Shown in pieces: positions 7,286 to 15,814 of a stretch of 61,621 nt of DNA. The translations under genes were made by a program, and so were the position numbers. This DNA is from Myxococcales bacterium (lineage in GTDB: Bacteria; Myxococcota_A; UBA9160; SZUA-336). The stretch spans positions 1 through 61,621 of the forward strand of contig JABSQV010000013.1 in NCBI GenBank assembly GCA_013215565.1, read 5' to 3'. Numbering within the stretch: the first letter of the stretch is position 1; each line of letters begins with the position of its first letter. Below the pieces are notes generated by a model that saw only the letters and a list, made by a program, of their open reading frames with translations, made no database searches and was not told the DNA's origin.

Positions 7286-9685
7286 GTGACGGAAACGATC
7301 GCGCCAGGCCTGCGGGTCCTCGAGATGGGATCCGGGATTTCTGCCTCCCTGGCCGGGATGATCCTGGCAGACAACGGCGCGCACGTGACCAAGGTCGAGC
7401 CGCCGTCCGGCGACCCGAATCGGGAACTGCCCGGCTTTCGCATGTGGAACCGCGGAAAGCAGAGCCTGGTCGCGGATCTCTCGAGCGAAGCGGGTCGCTC
7501 GCGGATTCACGGGCTGGCGGCCGGGGCCGACGTCGTTCTCTCCAGCTTGAAGCCCGCGGCGACCGACCGCTTCGAGTGCGACTACGCGCGTCTCTCGCGC
7601 GGCAATCCGCGCCTGATCGTGTGTGAGATCACGGGCTTTGGCCGGTCCGGCCCCTACGCAAACTACCCTGCGCAGGAGGGGATCGTGACGGCGAAGGCCG
7701 GCCGCATGGCCGAGTTCTCGATGATGCAGGGAGGGGAGCGCCCGGTCTTCGTGGGGGCTCCGTTCACGAGTTACTGCACCAGCCAGCTGGCCCTGCACGG
7801 AATTTTCGCAGCGCTCTACGTACGCGAGCGCACCGGACGGGGGCAGAGGGTCGAGACCAGCCTGGTGCAGGCGCTGTCGGTCTACGACATCGTGCACTGG
7901 CTGCCGGGCAACCCGATGACGGCCCGGATCGAGGACAGTCCCTGGCTTCCCTACACGGCAGCGTGTACCTCGGACGGGATCTGGATCCAGTTCGCTCAGC
8001 TCTCCCCGCAGCAGTTTCGCGCCTTCGTCCACAACCTGGGGCTGGACTGGATCTGGCAGGACGAGCGTTTCGCCGCAGCTCCGGCCCTGGCGACGCCCCA
8101 GGAACTGCGAGCATTTCGCGATCTGTTGCTCGCACGGGTGCGCGAAAAGCCGTGGTCGGAGTGGAAGGTGATCTTCGACGCCGACACGCTGATGGCGGTC
8201 GAGCCGCTGCTGCGTCCGGCGCAGTCGATGCAGCACCCGCAACTCCTGCACAACGGTGACGTGGTCGAAGTCGTCGACCGCGACGGAGCGCGGTCGCGCC
8301 AGCTCGGCCCGCTCGCGACCTTCGGCGAGAATCCGTCGCAGCTTGGCAGCAGCGCACCCGTACTCGACTCCGCCCGCGATCTCTCCTGGGAGCCAGCGCT
8401 GCCGTCGGCCGGAACGGTTTCCGAGGTTCCAGCAGGAACGCGGCCGTTATCGGGGATTCTGGCCCTGGAACTCGCTACCTGGCTCGCGACCCCGCTCTCG
8501 ACCACCTATCTGGCAGATCTGGGCGCGCGCGTGATCAAGGTCGAGCCGCTGTCCGGCGATCCGATCCGCCAGGTTGCGGGTGCCCACCTGAAGACCGTCC
8601 AGGGCAAGGAGAGCCTCGCGATCGACCTCAAGCGGAAGCAGGGGCGCGAGATCCTGCAGGCACTGGTCCGGCGTGCGGACATTCTCGCGCACAACTATCG
8701 GCCCGGCGTGCCGGAGCGTCTCGGGATCGATTATTCGACGCTGCGCGAGCTGAATCCGCGCTTGATCTACCTTTACGGAGCGTCTTACGGATCGACCGGG
8801 CCCTGCGCCGCGAAGCCCGCTTACCATCCCAGCGCCGGCGCGCTCAACGGCGCCGCGCTGACCGTCGCGGGAGAGGCCGTCGAACAGCCCACGCAGATGC
8901 CGATTTCGGACCAGGAAGCGCGACGGCTCTCTCGCTATCTCGAGCTCGCAAACGAATCCCACCCCGATCCGAGTTCGGGAGTCTCGTCGACCACCGCGAT
9001 GCTGATGGCGCTCTACGCACGGGAGCGCAGTGGGTATGGGCAGGCGATCGAGACGCGCATGATCTGCTCGAACGCGTACGCGCTCTCGGCCGACTACGTC
9101 GACTACGAGGGCCGTCCGCCGCGTCCCCTCGCAGATGCGAAGCTGGTGGGGCTATCGGCGCTCTACCGCCTCTACGAGGCCAGCAGCGGCTGGGTCTTTG
9201 TCTCGGCCGGGTCCGAGCGTGATTTCCGGAGGCTCTGCGCGGGGCTCGGCCGCCCCGAACTCGCGCGCGACGCGCGCTTCGGGGACACCGTGGCTCGGCG
9301 CGCCCACGATCGGGTGCTGGCCGCCGAACTCGCCGCGGAGTTCTCGAAGCGACCGGCCCGGGAGTGGGAGGAACTGCTCGGCGCGAGCGGGGTAGGGTGT
9401 GTCGAGACGGGCCCCGGACCCTTCGCCCGTTTTGCCCAGGGCGAAGCGTGGATGCGTGACGCGAACTTCTGGTCGCGGGTCGGTCCCGGGCGTGCGTCTT
9501 CGATCGGACCCTACGAGCGTTACGGGCCCACGGTGTGCCTGTCGGAGGACCGTCCTAGCCTGGGTGGGCCGAGCGAACTCGGCCAGCAGACGCGCGCCAT
9601 CCTCGCGGAACTCGGCTATGGCGAGGCTCAGATTGCCGAACTCGCTTCGGACGGCGTGGTCGCCTGGCCGGGCCCGGGGGCGTGA
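7286..9685 (+). CDS. Tandem CaiB/BaiF family III CoA-transferase (two fused domains)
   Basis: A 799-residue fusion of two complete CaiB/BaiF domains. Each has the entry motif (LEMGSGISASLAGMILADNG and LELATWLATPLSTTYLADLG), VKVEPxSGDP and an ALYxRER(T/S)GxGQ helix. Family III enzymes move CoA between acids via a catalytic Asp about four residues before a Gly, ahead of that helix. Domain 2 keeps it (HPDPSSG); domain 1 reads PFTSYCTS, with Ser at both positions. Domain 1 is therefore probably structural or altered in activity. GTG start 4 bp after the amidohydrolase. Racemase activity on 2-methylacyl-CoA is an alternative role and would fit sterol side-chain breakdown. Confidence 0.9.
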   Translation: MTETIAPGLRVLEMGSGISASLAGMILADNGAHVTKVEPPSGDPNRELPGFRMWNRGKQSLVADLSSEAGRSRIHGLAAGADVVLSSLKPAATDRFECDYARLSRGNPRLIVCEITGFGRSGPYANYPAQEGIVTAKAGRMAEFSMMQGGERPVFVGAPFTSYCTSQLALHGIFAALYVRERTGRGQRVETSLVQALSVYDIVHWLPGNPMTARIEDSPWLPYTAACTSDGIWIQFAQLSPQQFRAFVHNLGLDWIWQDERFAAAPALATPQELRAFRDLLLARVREKPWSEWKVIFDADTLMAVEPLLRPAQSMQHPQLLHNGDVVEVVDRDGARSRQLGPLATFGENPSQLGSSAPVLDSARDLSWEPALPSAGTVSEVPAGTRPLSGILALELATWLATPLSTTYLADLGARVIKVEPLSGDPIRQVAGAHLKTVQGKESLAIDLKRKQGREILQALVRRADILAHNYRPGVPERLGIDYSTLRELNPRLIYLYGASYGSTGPCAAKPAYHPSAGALNGAALTVAGEAVEQPTQMPISDQEARRLSRYLELANESHPDPSSGVSSTTAMLMALYARERSGYGQAIETRMICSNAYALSADYVDYEGRPPRPLADAKLVGLSALYRLYEASSGWVFVSAGSERDFRRLCAGLGRPELARDARFGDTVARRAHDRVLAAELAAEFSKRPAREWEELLGASGVGCVETGPGPFARFAQGEAWMRDANFWSRVGPGRASSIGPYERYGPTVCLSEDRPSLGGPSELGQQTRAILAELGYGEAQIAELASDGVVAWPGPGA

Positions 9686-9752
9686 AGCCTTCACTCCACG
9701 CCCTCGGGCCATCCAGCTTGTGTGCCGCCGCCCTGTCGTTTGCTCGTTGCCT

Positions 9753-11138
9753 CTAGGGAGCCGGGTCCTCTAGATCCAAAGTACAAGAGGCGTCGACGAC
9801 CCCGCAGTGAGCGGCGAGCGTTCCTTTCGCGTCGACGATCCCCGTGATCTGGAAGAGGCCGCTATCGTCAAGCTGCCCACAGCTCAGGCACTGGCTGCAG
9901 GAACTATGGAAGCTGCCGCTCTTCCCCTCAGCAGCCACGAAAAACGTGCTCGGGTGGCCGATGTCGTCCGAGAACTTCTGCAGCGTCTCCTGGTCCGGGG
10001 TCCCGGCCTTGTAGACGACCTCCAGGAAGGACAGACAACTGCGTTTGTGATGGTGCGAGTGCGAGCCGATGTGGCAGGTCGGGTGGGAATCGGAATCTTC
10101 ATCGTCGCCACAATCGACCCGTGGGTGCCGCTTGAAGCGGAGTTTGGTCTTCTTCGACCCCGACGACTTTTCATAGAGTGGAACCACGGTCTCGCCCTTG
10201 GCTCCGCCGATCGTCAGGACGATCGGCAGATTCTGGGCTGCCGTGAACGGCACCGCGTCGCCCTTCGCGAACTTGAACTCCCACTCTTTCTTCTTGAAGT
10301 TGAGGTGAAAGTGGATCTTGGGGGTGGCGCCATCGGAACTCTTGTAGCGGAAGCGTTGCTTCTTGCCCTTTTGCACGAACGAGCCCGCCGGAAGCGTCTT
10401 GACGAAGAGGCCATTTCCGAGATCGAGTTTTACCACGTCGGTGGCGGGGTCGAAGGTGTTCCCGAGGCCCAGGTCGATGGCGCCCTTGGCGATTTTGAGC
10501 TTGTCCTTCCCGGACTTGTACAAGTGGGTCTGGATCTTGACGACGTTTGCATCGAAACAGGGGAAGTTCGCCATCGGCAGCACCGCGGGTCCGCGCGCCA
10601 CCTGGTCGTCCACGAACGAACTGAGACCCACGGTCGCGTTCACGTCCCCGGGTGCGGATGAACTCTGCAGAATCAGCGGATCCGAGACGGCATCGGGATT
10701 CAGGGGCAAGGCGGAAAAGCTGAAGCTGACCTTGGTCTCCGAGGTGGTGATCGCGGAGGGTGCGACCCCGGTCGGGTCGTCCAGGCTGGTTGCGAGGCTC
10801 ACGGTCGAGACGGAGCCGAGCCCAATCTCGAATATGTCGAGCGGAATGTTGACCTGGCCGGCCGGCGGGGGCGCGAGCAGGTTCGTGAGGCGATAAACGT
10901 AGGTGTAGTCCGAGGCTGAGAAAAGCGGGCTCGAGGCGTTGCCGGGTTCGTAGACTTCGATCTCGACCGTCGCCTTGAAGTAGAAGGGGGGCGTGTCCAG
11001 ATTCTCGAAGCTGACGCTCGCGGTTTCCAATGGCGCTGCCAGGGCCCCGGGCGCCCAACTCAGGCAGAGCAGCGAGGCGAGTGCGAGCGAGCACATGGCG
11101 CGCGAACGGTTCGCGCGCTGCGGATTCTGTCGGATCAT
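9753..11138 (-). CDS. Secreted beta-rich protein with Cys/His-rich C-terminal region
   Basis: A 461-residue exported protein. ATG 11138 has an AGGAGAG site and begins a clear signal peptide cleaved near PGALAAPLE. The first 200 mature residues look like a beta-sandwich (SVSFENLDTPPFYFKATVE). A second region (LYKSGKDKLKIAKGAIDLG, then KIHFHLNFKKKEWEFKF) resembles a repeat-type domain seen in large surface proteins. The C-terminal 130 residues are rich in Cys and His (HIGSHSHHHKRSC, CSQCLSCGQ), suggesting metal binding or disulfides. No catalytic motif or PEP-CTERM tail was seen. It is divergent from the PEP-CTERM gene across 523 bp. Function unknown. Confidence 0.75.
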   Translation of the reverse strand: MIRQNPQRANRSRAMCSLALASLLCLSWAPGALAAPLETASVSFENLDTPPFYFKATVEIEVYEPGNASSPLFSASDYTYVYRLTNLLAPPPAGQVNIPLDIFEIGLGSVSTVSLATSLDDPTGVAPSAITTSETKVSFSFSALPLNPDAVSDPLILQSSSAPGDVNATVGLSSFVDDQVARGPAVLPMANFPCFDANVVKIQTHLYKSGKDKLKIAKGAIDLGLGNTFDPATDVVKLDLGNGLFVKTLPAGSFVQKGKKQRFRYKSSDGATPKIHFHLNFKKKEWEFKFAKGDAVPFTAAQNLPIVLTIGGAKGETVVPLYEKSSGSKKTKLRFKRHPRVDCGDDEDSDSHPTCHIGSHSHHHKRSCLSFLEVVYKAGTPDQETLQKFSDDIGHPSTFFVAAEGKSGSFHSSCSQCLSCGQLDDSGLFQITGIVDAKGTLAAHCGVVDASCTLDLEDPAP

Positions 11139-11661
11139 TTGATCTCTCCTGATCGCCGCCCCTGAACCGGGAGCGACGTCGTCTGCACCTTCCCCTACCC
11201 TCGCCGCCTCAAAAAAACCCGTCCTCCCGGGGGGGATGCGCCCCGGAGGCCGGCAGACTCGTGCGACTGTGTCCGAAGCTCCCTTGCCTCGAAAAACACA
11301 CGCCGCCCCCCTCTCGCCGTTGTTCGGGCCCGCTGGCAGGAGGTGGTGAAAGATGAGACGCCTGACCGGAGGAAAGGACCGCGCACGGTCCACCCGGCCA
11401 GCTCTATGTGTCGAGATCACTATATCGGAAAGGCAATTGCTGTTGGGCAGGTCGGCCAAAATCGGCCAGGTTTCGCCCTTCTCATACACCGATCCGCCTG
11501 ATTTTGAAGTTTCCCCTGTAAAATCAGGTAGATATCCCGCTGAAGGCCAGCGCCTCCAAAAGACCTCAGTCGTGTACACTTATATAGTAGAACGCCGTGA
11601 GGCGGTTACGGCTGTGCGGAGGCCGGCCTCGGCAGTGTGACTCGGGCCAGAGGGGATGGAA
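11139..11661. other. Divergent regulatory intergenic region
   Basis: A 523-bp gap between the divergent secreted protein and the PEP-CTERM gene. The part at 11400-11600 is clearly less GC-rich than the surroundings. It holds a perfect 9-bp inverted repeat (11497-11528), a direct repeat TCGGCCA spaced 9 bp (11453 and 11462), GTGTACAC at 11572-11579 and TTATATAG at about 11580. I see no convincing gene in it; it is most likely a bidirectional control region. Confidence 0.5.
11497..11528. repeat. Perfect 9-bp inverted repeat, candidate operator
   Basis: CCTGATTTT (11497-11505) and AAAATCAGG (11520-11528) are exact reverse complements separated by 14 bases. No T-run follows, so a terminator is unlikely. 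TTGAAG (11504-11509) and TAGATA 19 bp downstream could be a weak promoter overlapping it, using the same spacing as the promoter family elsewhere in the window. An operator is the simplest reading. Confidence 0.45.
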
Positions 11662-12435
11662 ATGACGCCGCGAAGCCTCGTGAGGGCGACCCTGCTTCGT
11701 CTAGCCGTGAGGATGGTCAGGGCGATCTGTGTAGCCCTGACTGTGGGAATAGGGTTTCAATCGGTCGCCCAGGGTGCGGAGATCCTGACCGGGGCGGCTG
11801 CTTTCTTCGAGGCGGACGGTGGGATTTCGGCACCCGGGTTCAGTGGGAGTCTCGCCTACGAACTGTTCGACTCTGGAGGTGGGACTTCCGCGCTTGCGGG
11901 GGGAGCGGCCCCAACCCTGGGAACAGACTTCACACTGATTTTCCAGGTCCAGATGGACCCGGACACCCTCAACCCGACCGCGATCGATCGGGTCTCGATG
12001 GCGGCCTTCCAACTCGGACCCGGCGACGGGGTCCTGATTGTGTCACCGGGTCCGACCAGCGGCGGTCCGATCGGGCCGTCCGATCCCGTCTTCAGCTTCG
12101 GGACCTTCAACCAGTTCGCGGACTTCTCTTTCGCGGGGCTTCCAGGTGGAGGCCTCGCCGAGGGGGATAGCTCCGCGGCCTTCTTCTTTACGATTCCGGA
12201 CGTGGACCTCGGTCCCACGGGCACGACTCTATTCCCGACAGGGGATCTCTTCGCGGTCTCGTTCTTTGGTGTCGCGGCGAACTCCGTCGACATCCAGGTT
12301 CATCTCGATGCGCCCACCGTGATCCCCGAGCCTGCCGGAATCTGGTTGCTAGGAGTCGGAGTTCTGCTGTTGGCGCTCGCATCGTTTCGGACGCGCGCCC
12401 TCCGCTCGGATCGCGATCGAGCGCGCAACACCTGA
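11662..12435 (+). CDS. PEP-CTERM sorting-signal protein
   Basis: A 257-residue exported protein. The N-terminus is basic then hydrophobic and ends near VAQGAEILTG, a signal peptide. The C-terminus is VIPEPAGIWLLGVGVLLL followed by a basic cluster (FRTRALRSDRDRAR): the VPEP motif, membrane helix and arginine-rich tail of the PEP-CTERM signal recognised by exosortase. The middle is a Gly/Ser/Thr-rich, low-lysine beta-sandwich with no enzyme motif. This implies an exosortase (EpsH/XrtA) and probably exopolysaccharide genes elsewhere in the genome. ATG 11662 lies 6 bases after GAGGGG; an upstream ATG at 11656 overlaps that site and is less likely. Confidence 0.85.
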   Translation: MTPRSLVRATLLRLAVRMVRAICVALTVGIGFQSVAQGAEILTGAAAFFEADGGISAPGFSGSLAYELFDSGGGTSALAGGAAPTLGTDFTLIFQVQMDPDTLNPTAIDRVSMAAFQLGPGDGVLIVSPGPTSGGPIGPSDPVFSFGTFNQFADFSFAGLPGGGLAEGDSSAAFFFTIPDVDLGPTGTTLFPTGDLFAVSFFGVAANSVDIQVHLDAPTVIPEPAGIWLLGVGVLLLALASFRTRALRSDRDRARNT

Positions 12436-12537
12436 GGCGGACCGGAACTCGCTTCATGGCGTCTCCTTGATCCCGGGACCTCCCGCGCTGCTGCGATTTG
12501 GCGGGGTCGGGTCTCCGAGCAGCGGGTCTGCGGTTGG

Positions 12538-13965
12538 CTATGGGCGAAAGCGCAGATAGATCTGGTGGGAAAAGAGCGTTTTCGAGAGCCGGATTGCGAA
12601 CTCGTTGAGGGCCAGCAGGATTTTCGAAAGCCAGCCGTCGCCGAGTGCCTTCGGGTAGGAGGCGGGTACGCCGCGGACCTCCAGCACCTCGTAGCCCAGC
12701 CGCTGTAGCAGCGACTGCATCGATGCGAAGCTGAAGAGCCGCGTGTGGGACAGGTCGAGAATCCCCTCGATGCCGTCGCCCAACTGTCCCAGCAGCAGCA
12801 GCAGCCGCACGGGCAGAAAGCCGGCGTTGGGAGTCGTGAGAATCAGCATTGGGGCCGCGCCTTCGGCCGAGTCACGCAGAGCGGCCAGAAAATCCTCCGG
12901 GCTCTTGAGTTGTTCGATGATGTCGAGCAGCAGCACGGCGTCGTAGCCCGCGAGGCGAGCCGGGATCTGGCCCTGGTCGAGCCGCCAGTGGAGGTACTCG
13001 CTCACGCTACCGGGTTCGGGCTGGTAGCGGCCAATGCCGACCACATGGCAGCCCCGGGCGATCAGTTCGCGCGACACGAAGCCGCGCCCACAGCCGAACT
13101 CGAGAACGCGCGAGCCGGGTGGAACGGCCGCAATCGCGAAACTGTGCGAGGAGGCATAGCCGAGCTCGACCGAGTACTCGGCCGGCCCCCCCGCGATATC
13201 GTACTTTCGACGGTAGCGGATGCCGAGCGAGTGCACGATGAACGCGACCGTGGCCAGGATCGCATCCTTTGCATACCGCGTTCCCCGCTGATCGGCGAGT
13301 TCGTCTCCGTGGTCACTTGGGATCGGGACTTCCTCAAAGCGGGCGCCGCTACGGACCAACTGGATCAGAAGTTCGGTATCGAAGTGGAGTTCGTCCGTGT
13401 TGTTCCGAAACGGGAGCTTCTCGAGGATCTCGAGTGAATATCCCCGATAGCCCGAGTGACAGTCGCTGAACGAAGTGCCGAGCAGTCGATTCTGGAGCGC
13501 GGTTGCGAGGCGGTTACCGAGCCGTCTATGCAATCGCATGCCCCCTGGAGAGGCGTTGCCCGGGGCCTCGAAGCGCGATCCGATGACGACCTGCGCCCGT
13601 CCGGCGACGAGAGGTTCCACCATCCGGGGCAGGAACTCGAGCGTGCAATTTCCATCTGCGGGGAGCAGCACGACCGCGGCGAATCGATTCTTGATTCCGT
13701 ACTCGAGTCCGAGCTTGACGTTTCCCCCGTAGCTCTGTGGTTTCGGATTGCGAAGCACCGTGATCGGGCAGATGTCCCAGTCTTCTGCCCAGGAGGGACC
13801 GGCCTCGAAGGTTCGGTCTGGCGAGGCGTCGTCGATGACCAGGATCTCTGTCGCGTTTCGGCCGACGAGTGCTTCGGGCATCCGGTCGAGCACTGCCTCG
13901 AGGGTTCTCCGTTGATTGCACGCCACGAGGAAGATGAGCAACCGGAAGGGCTCGCTGCCTGGCAT
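12538..13965 (-). CDS. Glycosyltransferase family 2 fused to a class I SAM methyltransferase
   Basis: A 475-residue two-domain protein. Residues 1-240 are a GT-A glycosyltransferase of the dolichyl-phosphate-mannose-synthase type: LLIFLVACNQRRTLEAVLD, EILVIDDASPDRT (nucleotide-sugar Asp) and LPADGNC where family members have the DAD/DxD metal site. CHSGYRGYSLEIL and FDTELLIQLV are typical of the group. Residues about 275-430 are a methyltransferase with SRVLEFGCGRGFVSREL as SAM-binding motif I and AVLLLDIIEQLKSPEDFL as motif II. It could modify a polyprenyl-linked or surface glycan. It stands alone, convergent with the PEP-CTERM gene. Confidence 0.85.
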   Translation of the reverse strand: MPGSEPFRLLIFLVACNQRRTLEAVLDRMPEALVGRNATEILVIDDASPDRTFEAGPSWAEDWDICPITVLRNPKPQSYGGNVKLGLEYGIKNRFAAVVLLPADGNCTLEFLPRMVEPLVAGRAQVVIGSRFEAPGNASPGGMRLHRRLGNRLATALQNRLLGTSFSDCHSGYRGYSLEILEKLPFRNNTDELHFDTELLIQLVRSGARFEEVPIPSDHGDELADQRGTRYAKDAILATVAFIVHSLGIRYRRKYDIAGGPAEYSVELGYASSHSFAIAAVPPGSRVLEFGCGRGFVSRELIARGCHVVGIGRYQPEPGSVSEYLHWRLDQGQIPARLAGYDAVLLLDIIEQLKSPEDFLAALRDSAEGAAPMLILTTPNAGFLPVRLLLLLGQLGDGIEGILDLSHTRLFSFASMQSLLQRLGYEVLEVRGVPASYPKALGDGWLSKILLALNEFAIRLSKTLFSHQIYLRFRP

Positions 13966-14092
13966 ATGCCGAAAAGTCTATCCAAAACCCACGCTCAGCG
14001 GAGCGGGCTGACGCGCGGAGATCGAGATCGCCGGGAGTAAGCAGCGGGCCTCTGGCTCGCTGGAGTGGCGCGCGCGCTCTCGAGGGATTTGC

Positions 14093-14123
14093 TTGACGTC
14101 CGCGCCCGGTTCGACCCTATGCT
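14093..14123 (+). promoter_or_regulatory. Sigma70-type promoter, copy 2 of the repeated promoter family
   Basis: -35 TTGACG at 14093-14098, 19-bp spacer ending CGACCC, -10 TATGCT at 14118-14123. Predicted start is near 14130, giving a leader of about 70 bases to the short ORF at 14201 and about 150 to plsC. The box sequences and spacing are identical to the copy upstream of the amidohydrolase. Confidence 0.65.
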
Positions 14124-14200
14124 GTGTCGGACAGCGCAGCGAGCCCCGAAGTTCCGGGTCGGACGTGCTCGGGCGGGACGGCCTGCTTGCGGAGGAGCGC

Positions 14201-14281
14201 ATGAAGACAAGGGCCGCGCGGGCAACGGGCTGCCACTCGGTTGCCCAGAGCTGGCTGCGCGGGAATCTCGCGGTCGCGTGA
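14201..14281 (+). CDS. 26-codon leader ORF overlapping the plsC start
   Basis: ATG at 14201 is preceded by GGAGGAG at ideal spacing, the best ribosome site on this transcript. It encodes MKTRAARATGCHSVAQSWLR followed by GNLAVA, and its TGA overlaps the plsC GTG as GTGA. Translational coupling of a leader peptide to plsC is one explanation. A single-base sequencing or natural frameshift, with this being the true PlsC N-terminus, is the other. Too short to judge by composition. Confidence 0.4.
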   Translation: MKTRAARATGCHSVAQSWLRGNLAVA

Positions 14282-15021
14282 GTCTGCTCCAACGGCTCGT
14301 GCGCACGCTTCTCACCCTGGCAGCCGTGCTGCCCGGGATCGCAACGGGGCTGCTGGTTCTGCTCTTGCGCCGCGATCGCCGCACCGCCATGAATCGCGCG
14401 ATCGGAACCTGGGGTCGGCTCGGACTCCGCGCCGCCGGAATTCGCCTCGAAGTCAGAGGAGCGGCCCACCTCGAGATGGCGCGTCCCTGCGTGTTCTTGC
14501 TCAACCACCAGAGCGGCGTCGATCCGATCCTGATCTGTGCGTTGCTCAGGCGCGACTTCGTCGGAGTTGCCAAGCGCGAGTTGCGGCGTAATCCGTTGCT
14601 GGGGCCCGCGTTCGCCTTTGCGGGGACGGTGTTCGTGGATCGTCTCGATCACGAGCAGGCGGTTCGAAGCCTGAGCCCCGCAGTCGAGACGCTTCGGGCC
14701 GGGCTCTCGATCGCCATCGCACCCGAGGGGACACGCGGGCAAGGCGGGGCGCTCGCGCCTTTCAAGAAGGGCGGGTTTCGGCTGGCGATGCAGGCCGGCG
14801 TTCCGATCGTGCCGGTCGTGATCCTGAATTCGCAGGACGTATTGCCGGGAGGCAACTGGCTGATGCGCCCGGGGTGTGTCTCGGTCGTGGTGCACCCCGC
14901 GATCGATACACAAGGCTGGGTGCTTCCAGATCTCGACGCGCAGGTCGCGCGCGTGCACGACCTCTACCGGGCCACGCTCGCCGCCGGGCCGGGTGCGTCA
15001 CCGCCATCCCTCCAGGACTGA
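14278..15021 (+). CDS. plsC: 1-acyl-sn-glycerol-3-phosphate acyltransferase (PlsC family)
   Basis: A roughly 247-residue membrane-associated acyltransferase that would acylate lysophosphatidate in phospholipid synthesis. It shows an N-terminal hydrophobic segment (residues 8-30), the catalytic HX4D box in FLLNHQSGVDPI, the glycerophosphate-binding TVFVDR, the PEGTRG box and the final conserved IVPVVI. Start is uncertain: GTG 14278 overlaps the stop of a short ORF that has a much stronger ribosome site, suggesting coupled translation or a frameshift. The family also includes lyso-ornithine-lipid acyltransferases, so the acceptor is not certain. Confidence 0.88.
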   Translation: MSLLQRLVRTLLTLAAVLPGIATGLLVLLLRRDRRTAMNRAIGTWGRLGLRAAGIRLEVRGAAHLEMARPCVFLLNHQSGVDPILICALLRRDFVGVAKRELRRNPLLGPAFAFAGTVFVDRLDHEQAVRSLSPAVETLRAGLSIAIAPEGTRGQGGALAPFKKGGFRLAMQAGVPIVPVVILNSQDVLPGGNWLMRPGCVSVVVHPAIDTQGWVLPDLDAQVARVHDLYRATLAAGPGASPPSLQD

Positions 15022-15109
15022 GCGGCCGGAGCGTCCGACGCCGGCTCGCGACCCCCCTCCGCGCGGTTGCAGCGACCGCCCTCTATGCTCCGAGCGGCGT
15101 GCGCGGCGG

Positions 15110-15685
15110 CTAGTCTCCGAGGCCCCGGCGACCGATCTCGCGGGCAAGCCGCGTCGTATCGGAGCTCTTGGGCTCGCCGAGCTGGCTCGGGTCGAGCTTC
15201 CCGGCCGCGTGGGCAAACATCTTGGCTCCGTCGTAGCTGATTCGCTTTTCGGGCACCACCTCGAGCACCACGCGCAGCGGCGAGTCGAGTTGCTTGCAGA
15301 ACGACTCGGCCAGGTCGGGCTTCGGATACAGGTGCTTCGAGAATTCCGGGTAGAACCAGTCCTTGGTCTCGCGGTCCTCGTGCACCACGCAGCGGCCCTT
15401 GAGCGTGACGGTCTTGCCGGGGCCGAGTTCGGTGCCGCTACTGGTGAGGACCACCGAGACCCGCGGCTCGCGACGCACGGCCGAAATCCGGTGACGGTGT
15501 GCGCCCGCCGTCAGCCAGAGTCGCCCGTTTCTCCAGAGGCACGACATGATGACCCCCATGGGCCAGCCTTCGCGCGTGCTCCAGTTGAACACGCACTCCC
15601 GTTGTAACGAGAGCAGACGCTCCTGCAATTCGGGATCGAGTGGATAAATCGAAACCTTCTCGTAATCATCGATTGTCTCGGCCAT
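15110..15685 (-). CDS. Pyridoxamine 5'-phosphate oxidase-like flavin-binding protein
   Basis: A 191-residue split-barrel protein of the PNPOx-like superfamily. After a short N-terminal helix it shows the FMN-binding strand pattern: ECVFNWSTREGWPMGVIMSC, RLWLTAGAHRHRISAVRREP, VSVVLTSSG, TVTLKGRCVVHED. Members bind FMN or F420 and act as nitro-, biliverdin- or quinone-type reductases; many are uncharacterised. The specific motif for pyridoxamine phosphate oxidation is not apparent, so vitamin B6 synthesis should not be assumed. It stands alone, convergent with plsC. Confidence 0.78.
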   Translation of the reverse strand: MAETIDDYEKVSIYPLDPELQERLLSLQRECVFNWSTREGWPMGVIMSCLWRNGRLWLTAGAHRHRISAVRREPRVSVVLTSSGTELGPGKTVTLKGRCVVHEDRETKDWFYPEFSKHLYPKPDLAESFCKQLDSPLRVVLEVVPEKRISYDGAKMFAHAAGKLDPSQLGEPKSSDTTRLAREIGRRGLGD

Positions 15686-15814
15686 CGGAAACCTCCCGGC
15701 TTCCGAGTCTACGCGATCGTCGTCTGTATCCGTACCGTGCTCTCGTCGAGCCGAACTCGGCCCACCGACCGACCCGCGCAGGTTCCGAGGGTTCCCTGCT
15801 AGGATGCGCCGCGC

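Noticed and set aside
15088..15093. A further TATGCT that could be a fourth copy of the promoter family
   Set aside because: The only TTG-type hexamer nearby is 11 bp away, not 19, and the next downstream gene is on the opposite strand.
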